DNA of 64,000 nucleotides from Thalassotalea sp. PS06 (lineage in GTDB: Bacteria > Pseudomonadota > Gammaproteobacteria > Enterobacterales > Alteromonadaceae), in contig NZ_CP041638.1 in the NCBI RefSeq assembly GCF_007197775.1, positions 1,488,001-1,552,000 of the forward strand. The letters run 5' to 3'. This document shows positions 7,809-15,689 of the stretch, piece after piece. Position 1 is the first letter of the stretch. Each line of letters starts with the position of its first letter. A program made the position numbers and the translations under genes. The notes under the pieces were generated by a model. That model was not told the DNA's origin, ran no database searches, and saw nothing but the letters and a program-made list of their open reading frames with translations.

Positions 7809-10121
7809 TTACTCCTCAGTCGCGGTCCAGGTAGTGAATGGACCAACTTCGTTTTCTTTAATCAGGTGTAATTTGCTGATATCAGAACCGATGCCAGCGT
7901 CAACACCTTGACCACTTACCAAACCATCGTCATTAGCAGCGGTTAAATCAGCTTCATCTAACGCACCAGAGGTGGTTGATAAGTCGATTGAACCTCCATC
8001 GGTTACGTCTTTCGCGTAAACGTGGTTGTCGGCAAAGGTCAGCACATCAACGGTACAACCAGAGTTGTCGAACTTCACAGATAAGATGCCTTTAGACGAT
8101 TCGGCGTTGCTGTTACCAGTAACGTTTGCAATCAGGTTATCGGTAAAGTTAAGGCTAGGACGCTCATTACCAGAACATGATTTTTCATCAAAGTTAATAC
8201 CTTCACGGGCGTTGTAAACTGTGTTTGCAGTAACCTGTGAAATTAACACGCTAGGATCACCAGCATTGTCAGCAATAATCGTTTGGTTAGATGTATCGTC
8301 AGTTTTATCGGTGTGAATGAAGATTGCACCGCGACCACCAGAAGTGGTTCTTACGTTAGATATGTAGTTGTTAGTAATGGTATGACCCATCGACGCGAAC
8401 GCGATACCGCCGTCATCACTGTCATCACCAGTTGGAATGATAACGTTGTTGGATACCGTGCTAAATCCACCATTTTCAACAGAAATCATACCGGTAGAGT
8501 TAACAATGGTGTTACCCATGATAGTGGTGGCACTTGATTGGATCTTCATCAAACGCTCATCAATCTCAACATTGTCAAAACGGTTGTATTGAACTTTGTG
8601 ATGGTTCATCAAGGTAGCGTCATTACCCGTAGAACGACCAACCTGGATGACATATGCCCCACTTTTTCTGTCGCCAGACTCGGTAGCCATGTCTTTAAAC
8701 AGGTTGTATTGAATTGTGGTGTTAACCTTTTCGTTTTCTTTCTGGTCGGTATAGATAGAAATGGCACCACTTTTATCGATGCTGCTATCCCAACCTGTGA
8801 ACAGGTTACGCTCGATGATGTTGTCTTCACCTTTAATTTCAATCAGGTTAAAGCCTACAGTACCCGCATAGCCGTCAAATGTGCTGTTACGAACAATAAC
8901 GCCTTCACCATCGAGTTTCACCATGGCATTGCTGGTGCTTGAACCGTCACAAGTAGAATCGGCGATAGCAATTGTATCTTTGAAGGTAAGGCCATCGATT
9001 GTGGTACCGGTACCTTTAATCTCAACACAGGTGTAACCGCTAATTTCTGCTGTACTGCTCATCGTGCGAGTCAGAACTAAACCATCGATATCAATAGTGA
9101 TAGGCGCCATATCGGTGTAATCACCACCGCTGGCACTTGCCAGGGCAATCCAATCGTTTTCTGAAGCTACACCAAGAGCGGCTACTAGCTCATCTTCGTT
9201 TTTAACAATTGCAGAATATACACGATCGCCAACACTTGCCGTTAAGTCTTCGGCTGCGCCGTCGCCATCGGTATACATGGCATTTACAGTTACCACTTTA
9301 CCAAGCTCAGCGGCGGTTAGCATGTATTCATCAGTTGTTGCGCCGTCGATTGCCATACCATCAGCCATCCATTGATAGCTAATGTCACCATCAATACCAT
9401 TTACATCGGTAACAGCAACAGAAAGTGTCTGACCATTTAAGGCATCGCCTGAAAGTACGATGTCACCTGGCTGTGGTGGAACGACTTCTGGCTCTGGCTC
9501 GATTGCCGCAGTTGGAGCGGATGTCACACTTTCATCAAAACCATCGTTATCGACATACGTCGCCATTACAGTAATGGTTTTACCCACTTCATCGTCAGTA
9601 AGTTGGAATGTGCTTGCATTGGTATCAATGGCTTCGCTGCCATTTGCCATCCAGCTATAGGTTACGTTGGATGGATCAAAACCATTGTCGTCCATTAAAT
9701 TGGCGGTGATTAATTGACCAGACTCCAGGGTACCAGAAATGGAGATGGTACCAGCGGTGTTCGTAGCAGGAATTTCTACAGTTCTTGATTCTTCAGAGCG
9801 AACCTGTTCGTTATAACCGTCGTTATCGGTATATTGTACTGAAACCGTGATCTTGGAACCGGCTTCAGCTTCGGTAAGAAGGTAAGAGCTGGATGAAGCA
9901 CCGGAGATAACCATCTCGCCCGCCATCCATGTATAGCTGATGCTGCCTTCATCAACGCCATTGCCGTCACTAACGCTTGCAGACAATGCAGAACCTACTA
10001 ACGCATCCCCAGATAAAGCAACTGTACCCAGTGAATTACCACTGCTGTCGGATACAACACTGTCGTTACAGGCAGTCAGGGCTAGCATAGCCGATGATGC
10101 CATCAACACTTTTATTTTCAT
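7809..10121 (-). CDS. PL6-type alginate lyase lipoprotein with three N-terminal repeats
   Basis: A 770-residue lipoprotein: the signal peptide ends in LALTAC. The start chosen at 10121 gives a normal signal peptide with GGGA 9 nt upstream; in-frame GTG 10136 and ATG 10130 are alternatives. Residues from about 30 to 310 are three degenerate ~90-residue repeats, each with ALxGxxLxAxVxDxNG, a YxWMA strand and a VTVxxxYxDxDG end, resembling Ig/cadherin-like modules. Beyond about 310 comes a right-handed parallel beta-helix of the chondroitinase-B/PL6 kind, rich in NxFxxN turns, with a Lys- and Arg-containing strand region (RKSGAYVIQVGRS and DERLMKIQS) where PL6 puts its catalytic Lys and Arg. PL6 enzymes degrade polyMG/polyG alginate. 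The family is inferred from fold pattern and from the PL7 genes on both sides. Confidence 0.8.
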   Translation of the reverse strand: MKIKVLMASSAMLALTACNDSVVSDSSGNSLGTVALSGDALVGSALSASVSDGNGVDEGSISYTWMAGEMVISGASSSSYLLTEAEAGSKITVSVQYTDNDGYNEQVRSEESRTVEIPATNTAGTISISGTLESGQLITANLMDDNGFDPSNVTYSWMANGSEAIDTNASTFQLTDDEVGKTITVMATYVDNDGFDESVTSAPTAAIEPEPEVVPPQPGDIVLSGDALNGQTLSVAVTDVNGIDGDISYQWMADGMAIDGATTDEYMLTAAELGKVVTVNAMYTDGDGAAEDLTASVGDRVYSAIVKNEDELVAALGVASENDWIALASASGGDYTDMAPITIDIDGLVLTRTMSSTAEISGYTCVEIKGTGTTIDGLTFKDTIAIADSTCDGSSTSNAMVKLDGEGVIVRNSTFDGYAGTVGFNLIEIKGEDNIIERNLFTGWDSSIDKSGAISIYTDQKENEKVNTTIQYNLFKDMATESGDRKSGAYVIQVGRSTGNDATLMNHHKVQYNRFDNVEIDERLMKIQSSATTIMGNTIVNSTGMISVENGGFSTVSNNVIIPTGDDSDDGGIAFASMGHTITNNYISNVRTTSGGRGAIFIHTDKTDDTSNQTIIADNAGDPSVLISQVTANTVYNAREGINFDEKSCSGNERPSLNFTDNLIANVTGNSNAESSKGILSVKFDNSGCTVDVLTFADNHVYAKDVTDGGSIDLSTTSGALDEADLTAANDDGLVSGQGVDAGIGSDISKLHLIKENEVGPFTTWTATEE

Positions 10122-10307
10122 TTTGGTCATTCCCACTTTTATTATTAATGGTTTAATCTTTTTCGTAGAAAAGTCATCTTCCCAGAAAGACTGCTAACGA
10201 TACTCGCAATATCTCACCAACCTGTCAAGCCAATAACGGTTTTTAATACAACCTTAATTTGATTTTTGGTAAGGCCAATTTTTGTGGGTTTGACAGAGAG
10301 GGGAGCA

Positions 10308-10338
10308 GGGCGCTTATCCATAAAGGGATAGAGCGCCC
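10308..10338 (-). terminator. Stem-loop between the two promoter-distal lyase genes
   Basis: GGGCGCTTATCC and GGATAGAGCGCCC form a long stem with one bulged base and a 6-nt loop, 22 bp past the stop of the CBM32-PL7 gene. No T-run follows on either strand, so it may be a transcript-stabilising hairpin or an attenuating element rather than a strict terminator. Confidence 0.45.
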
Positions 10339-10360
10339 CGGGGAGAGATATAGCCAGACG

Positions 10361-11719
10361 TTAGAAATGCGAGTTTTCAATTTTCAAAAAGCTAGCTTCT
10401 ACATAATCGCTGTCGTCGCCAGTGTTATTCTGGTTATAAACGCCTGCTTTGAAATACATGTACTGACCACCTTGGTCGTAGCCACTGTCTGTCATATCAA
10501 TTACCTGGACTAAATCCTCTTGGTTTTTACGTTCCAGAGTAAAGGTAAGCTGGTTTCCTAAAACCTCGATGCGAAAGGCAAACACCTCTCCCAGCGCAAT
10601 GCCATTAACCGGATTCTCGGCGCTTTGCGAGCGACTACCAATGACCTCATAGTAAACGTCATCGCCACCAAGGATTTCATGGGCCAGATAAATGGCGCCC
10701 AATTCATTTTGCGGCAGCTTGCGGTAATAGACTCTGATGGGTTCATCATCGTTCGCATGGATTTGGCCAATAATAACTCTGCCAACCTGCCAGTCTTCAC
10801 CACTGGTTGTCACATGATTAACTGTAAGTACGGCATATAATTCGCCATCAATGCCACCAGCATCAGCAAGATCTTCTGCCGGCGCGCTGGAAAATACCCA
10901 ATTGTTGGCATTAACGCCTTGAGTCTTGATTGAGGTATCGCCACGGCGCAGCATTTCCCTTAATTCGCTGCGCGTGTACTTGGTGTTGGTTGAGGTTTTA
11001 GCGCCGCTTACCGGTGCTCTAAATACCAGGCCGCCCTGACTATCTTCAAAGAAAAACTGATGGTTGAAGTAGTCATCATTTAGCTCTTGTTCATAGATGC
11101 TTTTGGCCTTTGAATACTCGGTTTCATCTACTGGAATACTTAAATACCAATCGTCTAATTCAATGTCAGATTGCTGATTATCAACACAACCAAAACTCTC
11201 GATTTCATAAATACCATGAGTACTGTCAATGGAATTTCCGGTTACCTGTATCTTAACGTAGCGAGCGGTAGACTCCGCTAGCTGGTGATATTGCAGGTGT
11301 TCATCATCAGGATCTGAACTGGTTGACGTCAACACTGAGACCCAGTCGCTGTTGTTCTGAGAAGTCTGCACTTCAAACGAATAGCTACGCTGATCCGGGT
11401 TGTCCCATTTAATTGATATGCCTTTGATTAGCGACATCTGTTCGAGAGTTAAAAACACCTCGCGGTTATTGCCTTCGCCAATCCATTTGGAAGCACCAAA
11501 ATGCTGGCCATCGACAATATTGCTGGCGGTATTGGACTGCAAACTTAAATCTGCATTCGCTGAAATCTGTTCAAGGCGCCCTAGTGGCGTACAACTAATC
11601 TCTTGTGGAGTGAACACCGAATCGTCTCTTTCTGGAGCTTGAGGAACGGAAGATGAATCACATGAAATGATCAAAGGGCTTAAAAACGACAATAGTAATA
11701 AAGGAGTGAAACGTCTCAT
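10361..11719 (-). CDS. Alginate lyase lipoprotein, CBM32 plus PL7
   Basis: A 452-residue protein in three parts. The signal peptide ends in LIISC (Cys20), predicting a lipoprotein. Residues about 45-180 form a discoidin-like F5/8-type C domain (CBM32 style), with SNIVDGQHFGASKWIG near its start and a Cys43/Cys178 pair at its ends. A PL7 catalytic domain follows with RSELRE (250-255), QIH (319-321) and YFKAGVYNQ near 422-430. The CBM would hold the enzyme on alginate while PL7 cleaves by beta-elimination; lipid anchoring suggests action at the outer membrane. The PL7 part closely resembles that of the gene at 6749. It is first in the lyase cluster and has a 345-bp upstream gap with a possible operator. 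Confidence 0.94.
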   Translation of the reverse strand: MRRFTPLLLLSFLSPLIISCDSSSVPQAPERDDSVFTPQEISCTPLGRLEQISANADLSLQSNTASNIVDGQHFGASKWIGEGNNREVFLTLEQMSLIKGISIKWDNPDQRSYSFEVQTSQNNSDWVSVLTSTSSDPDDEHLQYHQLAESTARYVKIQVTGNSIDSTHGIYEIESFGCVDNQQSDIELDDWYLSIPVDETEYSKAKSIYEQELNDDYFNHQFFFEDSQGGLVFRAPVSGAKTSTNTKYTRSELREMLRRGDTSIKTQGVNANNWVFSSAPAEDLADAGGIDGELYAVLTVNHVTTSGEDWQVGRVIIGQIHANDDEPIRVYYRKLPQNELGAIYLAHEILGGDDVYYEVIGSRSQSAENPVNGIALGEVFAFRIEVLGNQLTFTLERKNQEDLVQVIDMTDSGYDQGGQYMYFKAGVYNQNNTGDDSDYVEASFLKIENSHF

Positions 11720-12064
11720 ATTTGAGGTCTTATTCGAATTGATATGCTTCTTATCATTACCAAAAATACACTATTTGTAAAACGATTTGGTAATATGGTT
11801 GGTTTGTTGGCCAGGCACGGGATTTAATTTGTCATTATTAGAGTAAAGACAATTCTTATGTTTCCGATAAATTCACAGCTAAGGGGGTTGTTTACTAATG
11901 TTCGTCCAATAAACTTGCCGCTATATCTACACGCTAATTACACGAAATGGTGTTCAATGTGAAAGTTTACAGTTAAACTTACATTATCTTTGCTTTCGTT
12001 TATAACTTACGGTTTTTAGTAAAGATAGAAAATTAGAGTAATAAAATACTGGGAGAGATTAGCC
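11720..12064. other. AT-rich intergenic region upstream of the alginate-lyase cluster
   Basis: A 345-bp gap between divergent genes with no credible reading frame. It must hold the promoter of the lyase cluster (minus) and of the small gene at 12065 (plus). The only clear structure is the TTACCAAA inverted repeat listed separately at 11757-11793. Confidence 0.6.
11757..11793. promoter_or_regulatory. Inverted repeat, possible operator of the lyase genes
   Basis: TTACCAAA (11757-11764) and TTTGGTAA (11786-11793) are perfect 8-bp inverted repeats with a 21-bp spacer, centred about 55 bp upstream of the CBM32-PL7 start codon. A single TTTGGTAA also occurs at 10265-10272 upstream of the PL6 gene. 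Placement suggests a regulator site, but no regulator is known and chance is not excluded. Confidence 0.3.
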
Positions 12065-12433
12065 GTGACTGAAAAGGTTTTAATTAGTATCGATGCTAAT
12101 GGACACGATTTATCAAGTAATAATGTATTAAGAGATTTAATTCTCGGGCATTTTAATCACCATAGAAAACAACTGCATGAATTCATGTCTCGTGTATGTC
12201 AGTTGTATGACCTAAGAGCACTGGTATCAACGGATAGCCTGAAAGTCTCTGATGTAAAATTAGACCAGGATAAGGGTGAAGTTACGGTTGATTATACCTG
12301 GTCTACTCATTATGGTTGTGATGGATATAGCAGAGAAAAGACCATGCATGAGCGTTGGCCATTTAAAGTGGCAGACAATAATATTGTCTTTGAAATGCAC
12401 ATGCCGGAGCTGCACGTTCATCACGAACTCTAA
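12065..12433 (+). CDS. Hypothetical protein, 122 residues
   Basis: Starts with GTG at 12065 behind a GGGAGAG site 9 nt upstream. It is a soluble, His-rich and acidic protein (for example HFNHHRKQLHEF and MHMPELHVHHEL at the C-terminus), with no signal peptide, membrane segment or recognised domain. The C-terminal histidine cluster could bind metal, but that is only an inference. Its codon-like composition, ribosome site and the 7-bp inverted repeat after its stop support a real gene. It sits alone in an AT-rich accessory stretch, divergent from the alginate lyases. I do not recognise the family. Confidence 0.65.
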   Translation: MTEKVLISIDANGHDLSSNNVLRDLILGHFNHHRKQLHEFMSRVCQLYDLRALVSTDSLKVSDVKLDQDKGEVTVDYTWSTHYGCDGYSREKTMHERWPFKVADNNIVFEMHMPELHVHHEL

Positions 12434-12451
12434 ACGTTGCAAACAAATTCA

Positions 12452-12485
12452 AGGTCACCTTATTCACGGCTAATACGGTGACCCT
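12452..12485 (+). terminator. Weak stem-loop after the 122-residue gene
   Basis: GGTCACC and GGTGACC form a 7-bp stem with an approximately 18-nt loop, 20 bp past the stop codon. Only CTTTC follows, so termination would be weak. Confidence 0.35.
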
Positions 12486-12599
12486 TTCAGTATATTGTGA
12501 AAGTGATTGTGTAATGAAACAACGCTTTTTACACTGCGGTGAGTGAGCCCGCAGCTAAACTCCCTAGCTTTTCCTTAAATCACTAAAGTTTTGAGATTC

Positions 12600-13133
12600 T
12601 TACAGAGCTTTCTTCTTCTTGTATTGCTGTTCAATGATCTGCTTTTGGTAATGCTCAAGATCTTTATAACTTTTGTTAATGAAGGGGCCGAGGTCATTAC
12701 AGATGTTAATGTCGCGAATAAGCTCCAAATTTATAGGGCAGGTGTTGATCAATTGTTTCACTAAATTCAAGTAATCTTCCTGGCTTTCATTTAATCCAAG
12801 GTGAAACAGCACTTCTGCAAACGTTGACGGTGTGATGAAAAAATAGTTGTGATGGTCTTCTCGTAAATACCCCTCACTGAATGCCGATTGCGCGAGCATA
12901 CGATTGGGCTTTGGAAAATGTAATTGGATATCATCTTTCACCATTAATTTACCGCTGGTTTGCTTAAACCCCTGGTCTGTGAAAAATCGGATTAAATACT
13001 GGCGTTGACCCACCGACAATATGTCGTAATCGTTACGAACGAAAAAGTTATCATCGTAAATGGTGAACAAAGGCAGGTTGGGCAGATAAAAAATATGCTT
13101 ATCTCGGGCGACTTTTTCAAAATCTATGGTCAT
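12600..13133 (-). CDS. Hypothetical protein, 177 residues
   Basis: A soluble protein beginning MTIDFEKVARDKHIFYLPNL and ending in a lysine cluster (QQYKKKKAL). It has no signal peptide, transmembrane helix or motif that I know. It is rich in Phe, Tyr, Asn and Asp, as expected for an AT-rich accessory gene. The frame is uninterrupted and on a strand with good codon periodicity, whereas the opposite-strand frame over it is noise. It is convergent with the 122-residue gene and preceded by an 800-bp gap. Function unknown. Confidence 0.6.
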   Translation of the reverse strand: MTIDFEKVARDKHIFYLPNLPLFTIYDDNFFVRNDYDILSVGQRQYLIRFFTDQGFKQTSGKLMVKDDIQLHFPKPNRMLAQSAFSEGYLREDHHNYFFITPSTFAEVLFHLGLNESQEDYLNLVKQLINTCPINLELIRDINICNDLGPFINKSYKDLEHYQKQIIEQQYKKKKAL

Positions 13134-13941
13134 TACAAGCCTCTCACTAATTACCTTCCTAATTATTACGGACTATCGGTAAAAATGATCACTTATGCTT
13201 TTATCCTAAATAAAAGTATATTCACAAGTTTAAAATTCTGGCCTCAGCTTAAGTTTGTTAGTCTAATCAATGACGATCAAACTTTAGGTACGCAGGCTCT
13301 CATTCTGTTTACTGGGTCCGAAAATATTTTAAGGCTGTGTTTAAATAACCGTTGTTGGCAAATTTTTCAGGTTGGAGACTTTTTAGTCAAAGTGACCTGT
13401 GGATTTTCTAATCCTGGGTGAAGAAAACGCCGTTACAATCGCGTATTCCTGCATGTTTTCGAAAAATTTTAACAGAATCGTTGATTCTTTATTTTTGAAC
13501 TTTTGTATAGATTTTCAGTCCTTGTAGGCGGTGGCGAACCGGCAAGGGGGAATTGCAAAAGGCATTATTTTCAATAGCTAAGTCAATTTGAGATAATTCT
13601 GAACATCCTTGTAACCCTATGTTTTATAAGGGGTGTAGCGGTTAAGCCTGTTACGGGCAGCATTTGCATGTTAAATTTTGGGCAAAAAAAGACCCAAAAG
13701 CCAGTTGACAGATCGGAGCTAATGGGTCCAGGGAGAATCGTTATACTTAGTTTAAGTATGGTAGAGATTTTTAAATTCGCACAATTTTTTGTCAGTTTTT
13801 TTTACATTTTTTTAACTTTGTTTTTTCAGATAAATTTCAAATCTTAAGTGACGTTTCATTTCTTTTCAAAGCCTTTATTTCTTGACACTTAACCCACTTG
13901 CTGTCATTTTAAACGCATGTTTTATTTAGGTGTTTAAAGTT
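13134..13941. other. 800-bp AT-rich gap with one hairpin
   Basis: No convincing protein frame was found here. One compact foldback lies near 13518-13548: CCTTG/CAAGG arms enclosing CGGT/ACCG around GGCGA. Poly-T and poly-A tracts dominate 13790-13925, just upstream of the TetR gene, and probably include its promoter. An unlisted small RNA is possible but not supported by any recognised family. Confidence 0.4.
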
Positions 13942-14565
13942 ATGGATACTAAAACAAAAATCTTAAACGCTGCGGAAAATTTGTTTGCCGACAAAGGTTT
14001 TACCGGCACGTCATTGCGTGAAATTACCAGTGCAGCGGAGGTGAATCTGGCAGCGGTGAATTATCACTTCGGTTCCAAAAAAGAGCTGATCAAGGCGTTG
14101 ATGAAGCGCTATTTAGATGTTTTGAGTCCTGAACTGGAAGGTTCGTTATTAGCCGTTATGGAGCAAAACGATGACCTGACACTGGAGCAGGTGTTTGAAG
14201 CATTTGTTGAACCATTACTGACTCTGAACAAATTGAAAGAACAGGGCACCAGTAACTTCTTACAATTACTTGGTCATTCCTATACCGACTCTCAGGGTTT
14301 CTTGCGTTGGTTCATTACCAGCAACTATCCGGGTATCATCGACAATTTTGTCATGGCGGTTCACAAAGCCTATCCGGAACTGTCCTCGGAAGATATGTTC
14401 TGGCGCTTGCACTTCACAATGGGCACAGCGGTTTTTGCGATGTCTTCGACCTCAGCGCTTATCGATATCGCGGAAAATGACTTTAATGCCGAAGTAGATA
14501 TTGAAGGGGTCATCCGACGTCTGATACCTTATGTCGCATCGGGTGTGGGTGCTAAAACTCATTAA
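13942..14565 (+). CDS. TetR-family regulator, PsrA-like
   Basis: A 207-residue regulator with an N-terminal TetR helix-turn-helix: KILNAAENLFADKGFTGTSL, then AAEVNLAAVNYHFGSKKELI. The VNLAAVNYHFGSK stretch is the form found in PsrA, the acyl-CoA/fatty-acid-responsive repressor of beta-oxidation in Pseudomonas and Shewanella. The C-terminal ligand domain is present (residues ~75-200). I chose ATG 13942 because the helix-turn-helix then begins at the usual distance; GTG 13930 would add four residues. It precedes nagZ by 60 bp on the same strand. PsrA identity is by memory of the signature and moderately sure; TetR is certain. Confidence 0.85.
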   Translation: MDTKTKILNAAENLFADKGFTGTSLREITSAAEVNLAAVNYHFGSKKELIKALMKRYLDVLSPELEGSLLAVMEQNDDLTLEQVFEAFVEPLLTLNKLKEQGTSNFLQLLGHSYTDSQGFLRWFITSNYPGIIDNFVMAVHKAYPELSSEDMFWRLHFTMGTAVFAMSSTSALIDIAENDFNAEVDIEGVIRRLIPYVASGVGAKTH

Positions 14566-14625
14566 TCACTTCTAGTGGTATAACCATTTTTTATTTACCA
14601 AGTTTCTTATCCTAAGGAGTAGCTC

Positions 14626-15660
14626 TTGAGCTGTTTAATGGTTGATGTCGCAGGACTTGAGCTTACCAGTCAAGACAAGGAAATACTGGCCCACCCAAGT
14701 GTTGGTGGCATTATCCTGTTCAGTCGTAACTACCAGAACCCAGAACAATTACGTCAGTTAACGGCAGACATTCGTTCGGTAAATCGCAATATCTTGATCG
14801 CCGTTGATCAGGAAGGTGGCAGAGTCCAACGGTTTCGTCAGGGATTTACCAAGTTACCGGCAATGGGCAAGATACTCGAGCGCACCCGTCTGGTTCGCAA
14901 TACGGATGCTAAATCCATCGATTTAGGCAAGGAACTGGCGACCCAAATTGGTTTTCTGATGGCCACCGAAGTGCAGGGCGCAGGTGTAGATATCAGCTTT
15001 GCTCCGGTTCTCGATGTCGATGATATCTCTGATGTGATTGGCGATAGAGGGTTTGATGCAGAACCACAAGTTGTCACTCAGTTAGCTAAGGCGTTTATTG
15101 CGGGTATGAATCTGGCTGGTATGAAGGCGACCGGTAAACATTTTCCGGGACATGGAAGCGTTAAAGAAGATTCCCATATCGCTATGCCTGAGGATAAACG
15201 TTCACAGCAAGCTATATTCAACCATGACATGACAGTGTTCAGTGAGTTAATTGCTAATGGCAATCTTGGTGCTGTAATGCCGGCTCACGTGATTTATCCG
15301 GATGTTGATCACCGACCTGTAGGTTTCTCTCCTGTGTGGTTAAAAGATATTCTAAGATCTCAGCTGGGCTTTGCTGGGGTAATTTTCTCTGATGACTTAT
15401 CGATGAAAGCGGCCAGTGTTGCCGGCGGTTATATTGAGCGTTGTGAAGCGGCCTTAGAAGCCGGCTGTGATATGCTTTTGCTTTGTAACGATCGCTCTGG
15501 CGTCGAACAGGTGCTCGATGGCGCCAACTTAGCGACCGACACCATGAGCGAACTTCGCGTAAAAAGCATGTTAAGTAGCAGCCCTGTGGTGAATGCTGAT
15601 ACATTTCAAAAAAATAAAACCTGGGTTAAAGCCAGCGAGCTGATCAAAAAGCATTTTTAA
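14626..15660 (+). CDS. nagZ: Beta-N-acetylhexosaminidase NagZ
   Basis: A GH3 family enzyme of 344 residues that removes N-acetylglucosamine from 1,6-anhydro-muropeptides in the cytoplasm during peptidoglycan recycling. Diagnostic motifs are AVDQEGGRVQR, and the mobile catalytic loop KHFPGHGSVKEDSH with its His-Asp acid/base pair; DDLSMKA carries the nucleophile Asp. The gene starts with TTG at 14626, chosen because AAGGAG lies 7 nt upstream and the protein then begins LSCLMVDVAG, matching the NagZ N-terminus. Later ATG codons would truncate the first strand. It follows the PsrA-like gene and precedes the DASS transporter by 30 bp. Confidence 0.96.
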   Translation: MSCLMVDVAGLELTSQDKEILAHPSVGGIILFSRNYQNPEQLRQLTADIRSVNRNILIAVDQEGGRVQRFRQGFTKLPAMGKILERTRLVRNTDAKSIDLGKELATQIGFLMATEVQGAGVDISFAPVLDVDDISDVIGDRGFDAEPQVVTQLAKAFIAGMNLAGMKATGKHFPGHGSVKEDSHIAMPEDKRSQQAIFNHDMTVFSELIANGNLGAVMPAHVIYPDVDHRPVGFSPVWLKDILRSQLGFAGVIFSDDLSMKAASVAGGYIERCEAALEAGCDMLLLCNDRSGVEQVLDGANLATDTMSELRVKSMLSSSPVVNADTFQKNKTWVKASELIKKHF

Positions 15661-15689
15661 TTATTTCAATATCACTGATAAAAATAACA

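Noticed and set aside
13005..13421. A 138-codon plus-strand frame in the gap before the PsrA-like gene
   Set aside because: Its first third is antisense to the 177-residue gene, its product has no domain, and no ribosome site precedes it.
15254..15604. A 116-codon minus-strand frame inside nagZ
   Set aside because: Shadow of nagZ with an Arg/Gln/His-rich, non-protein-like composition.
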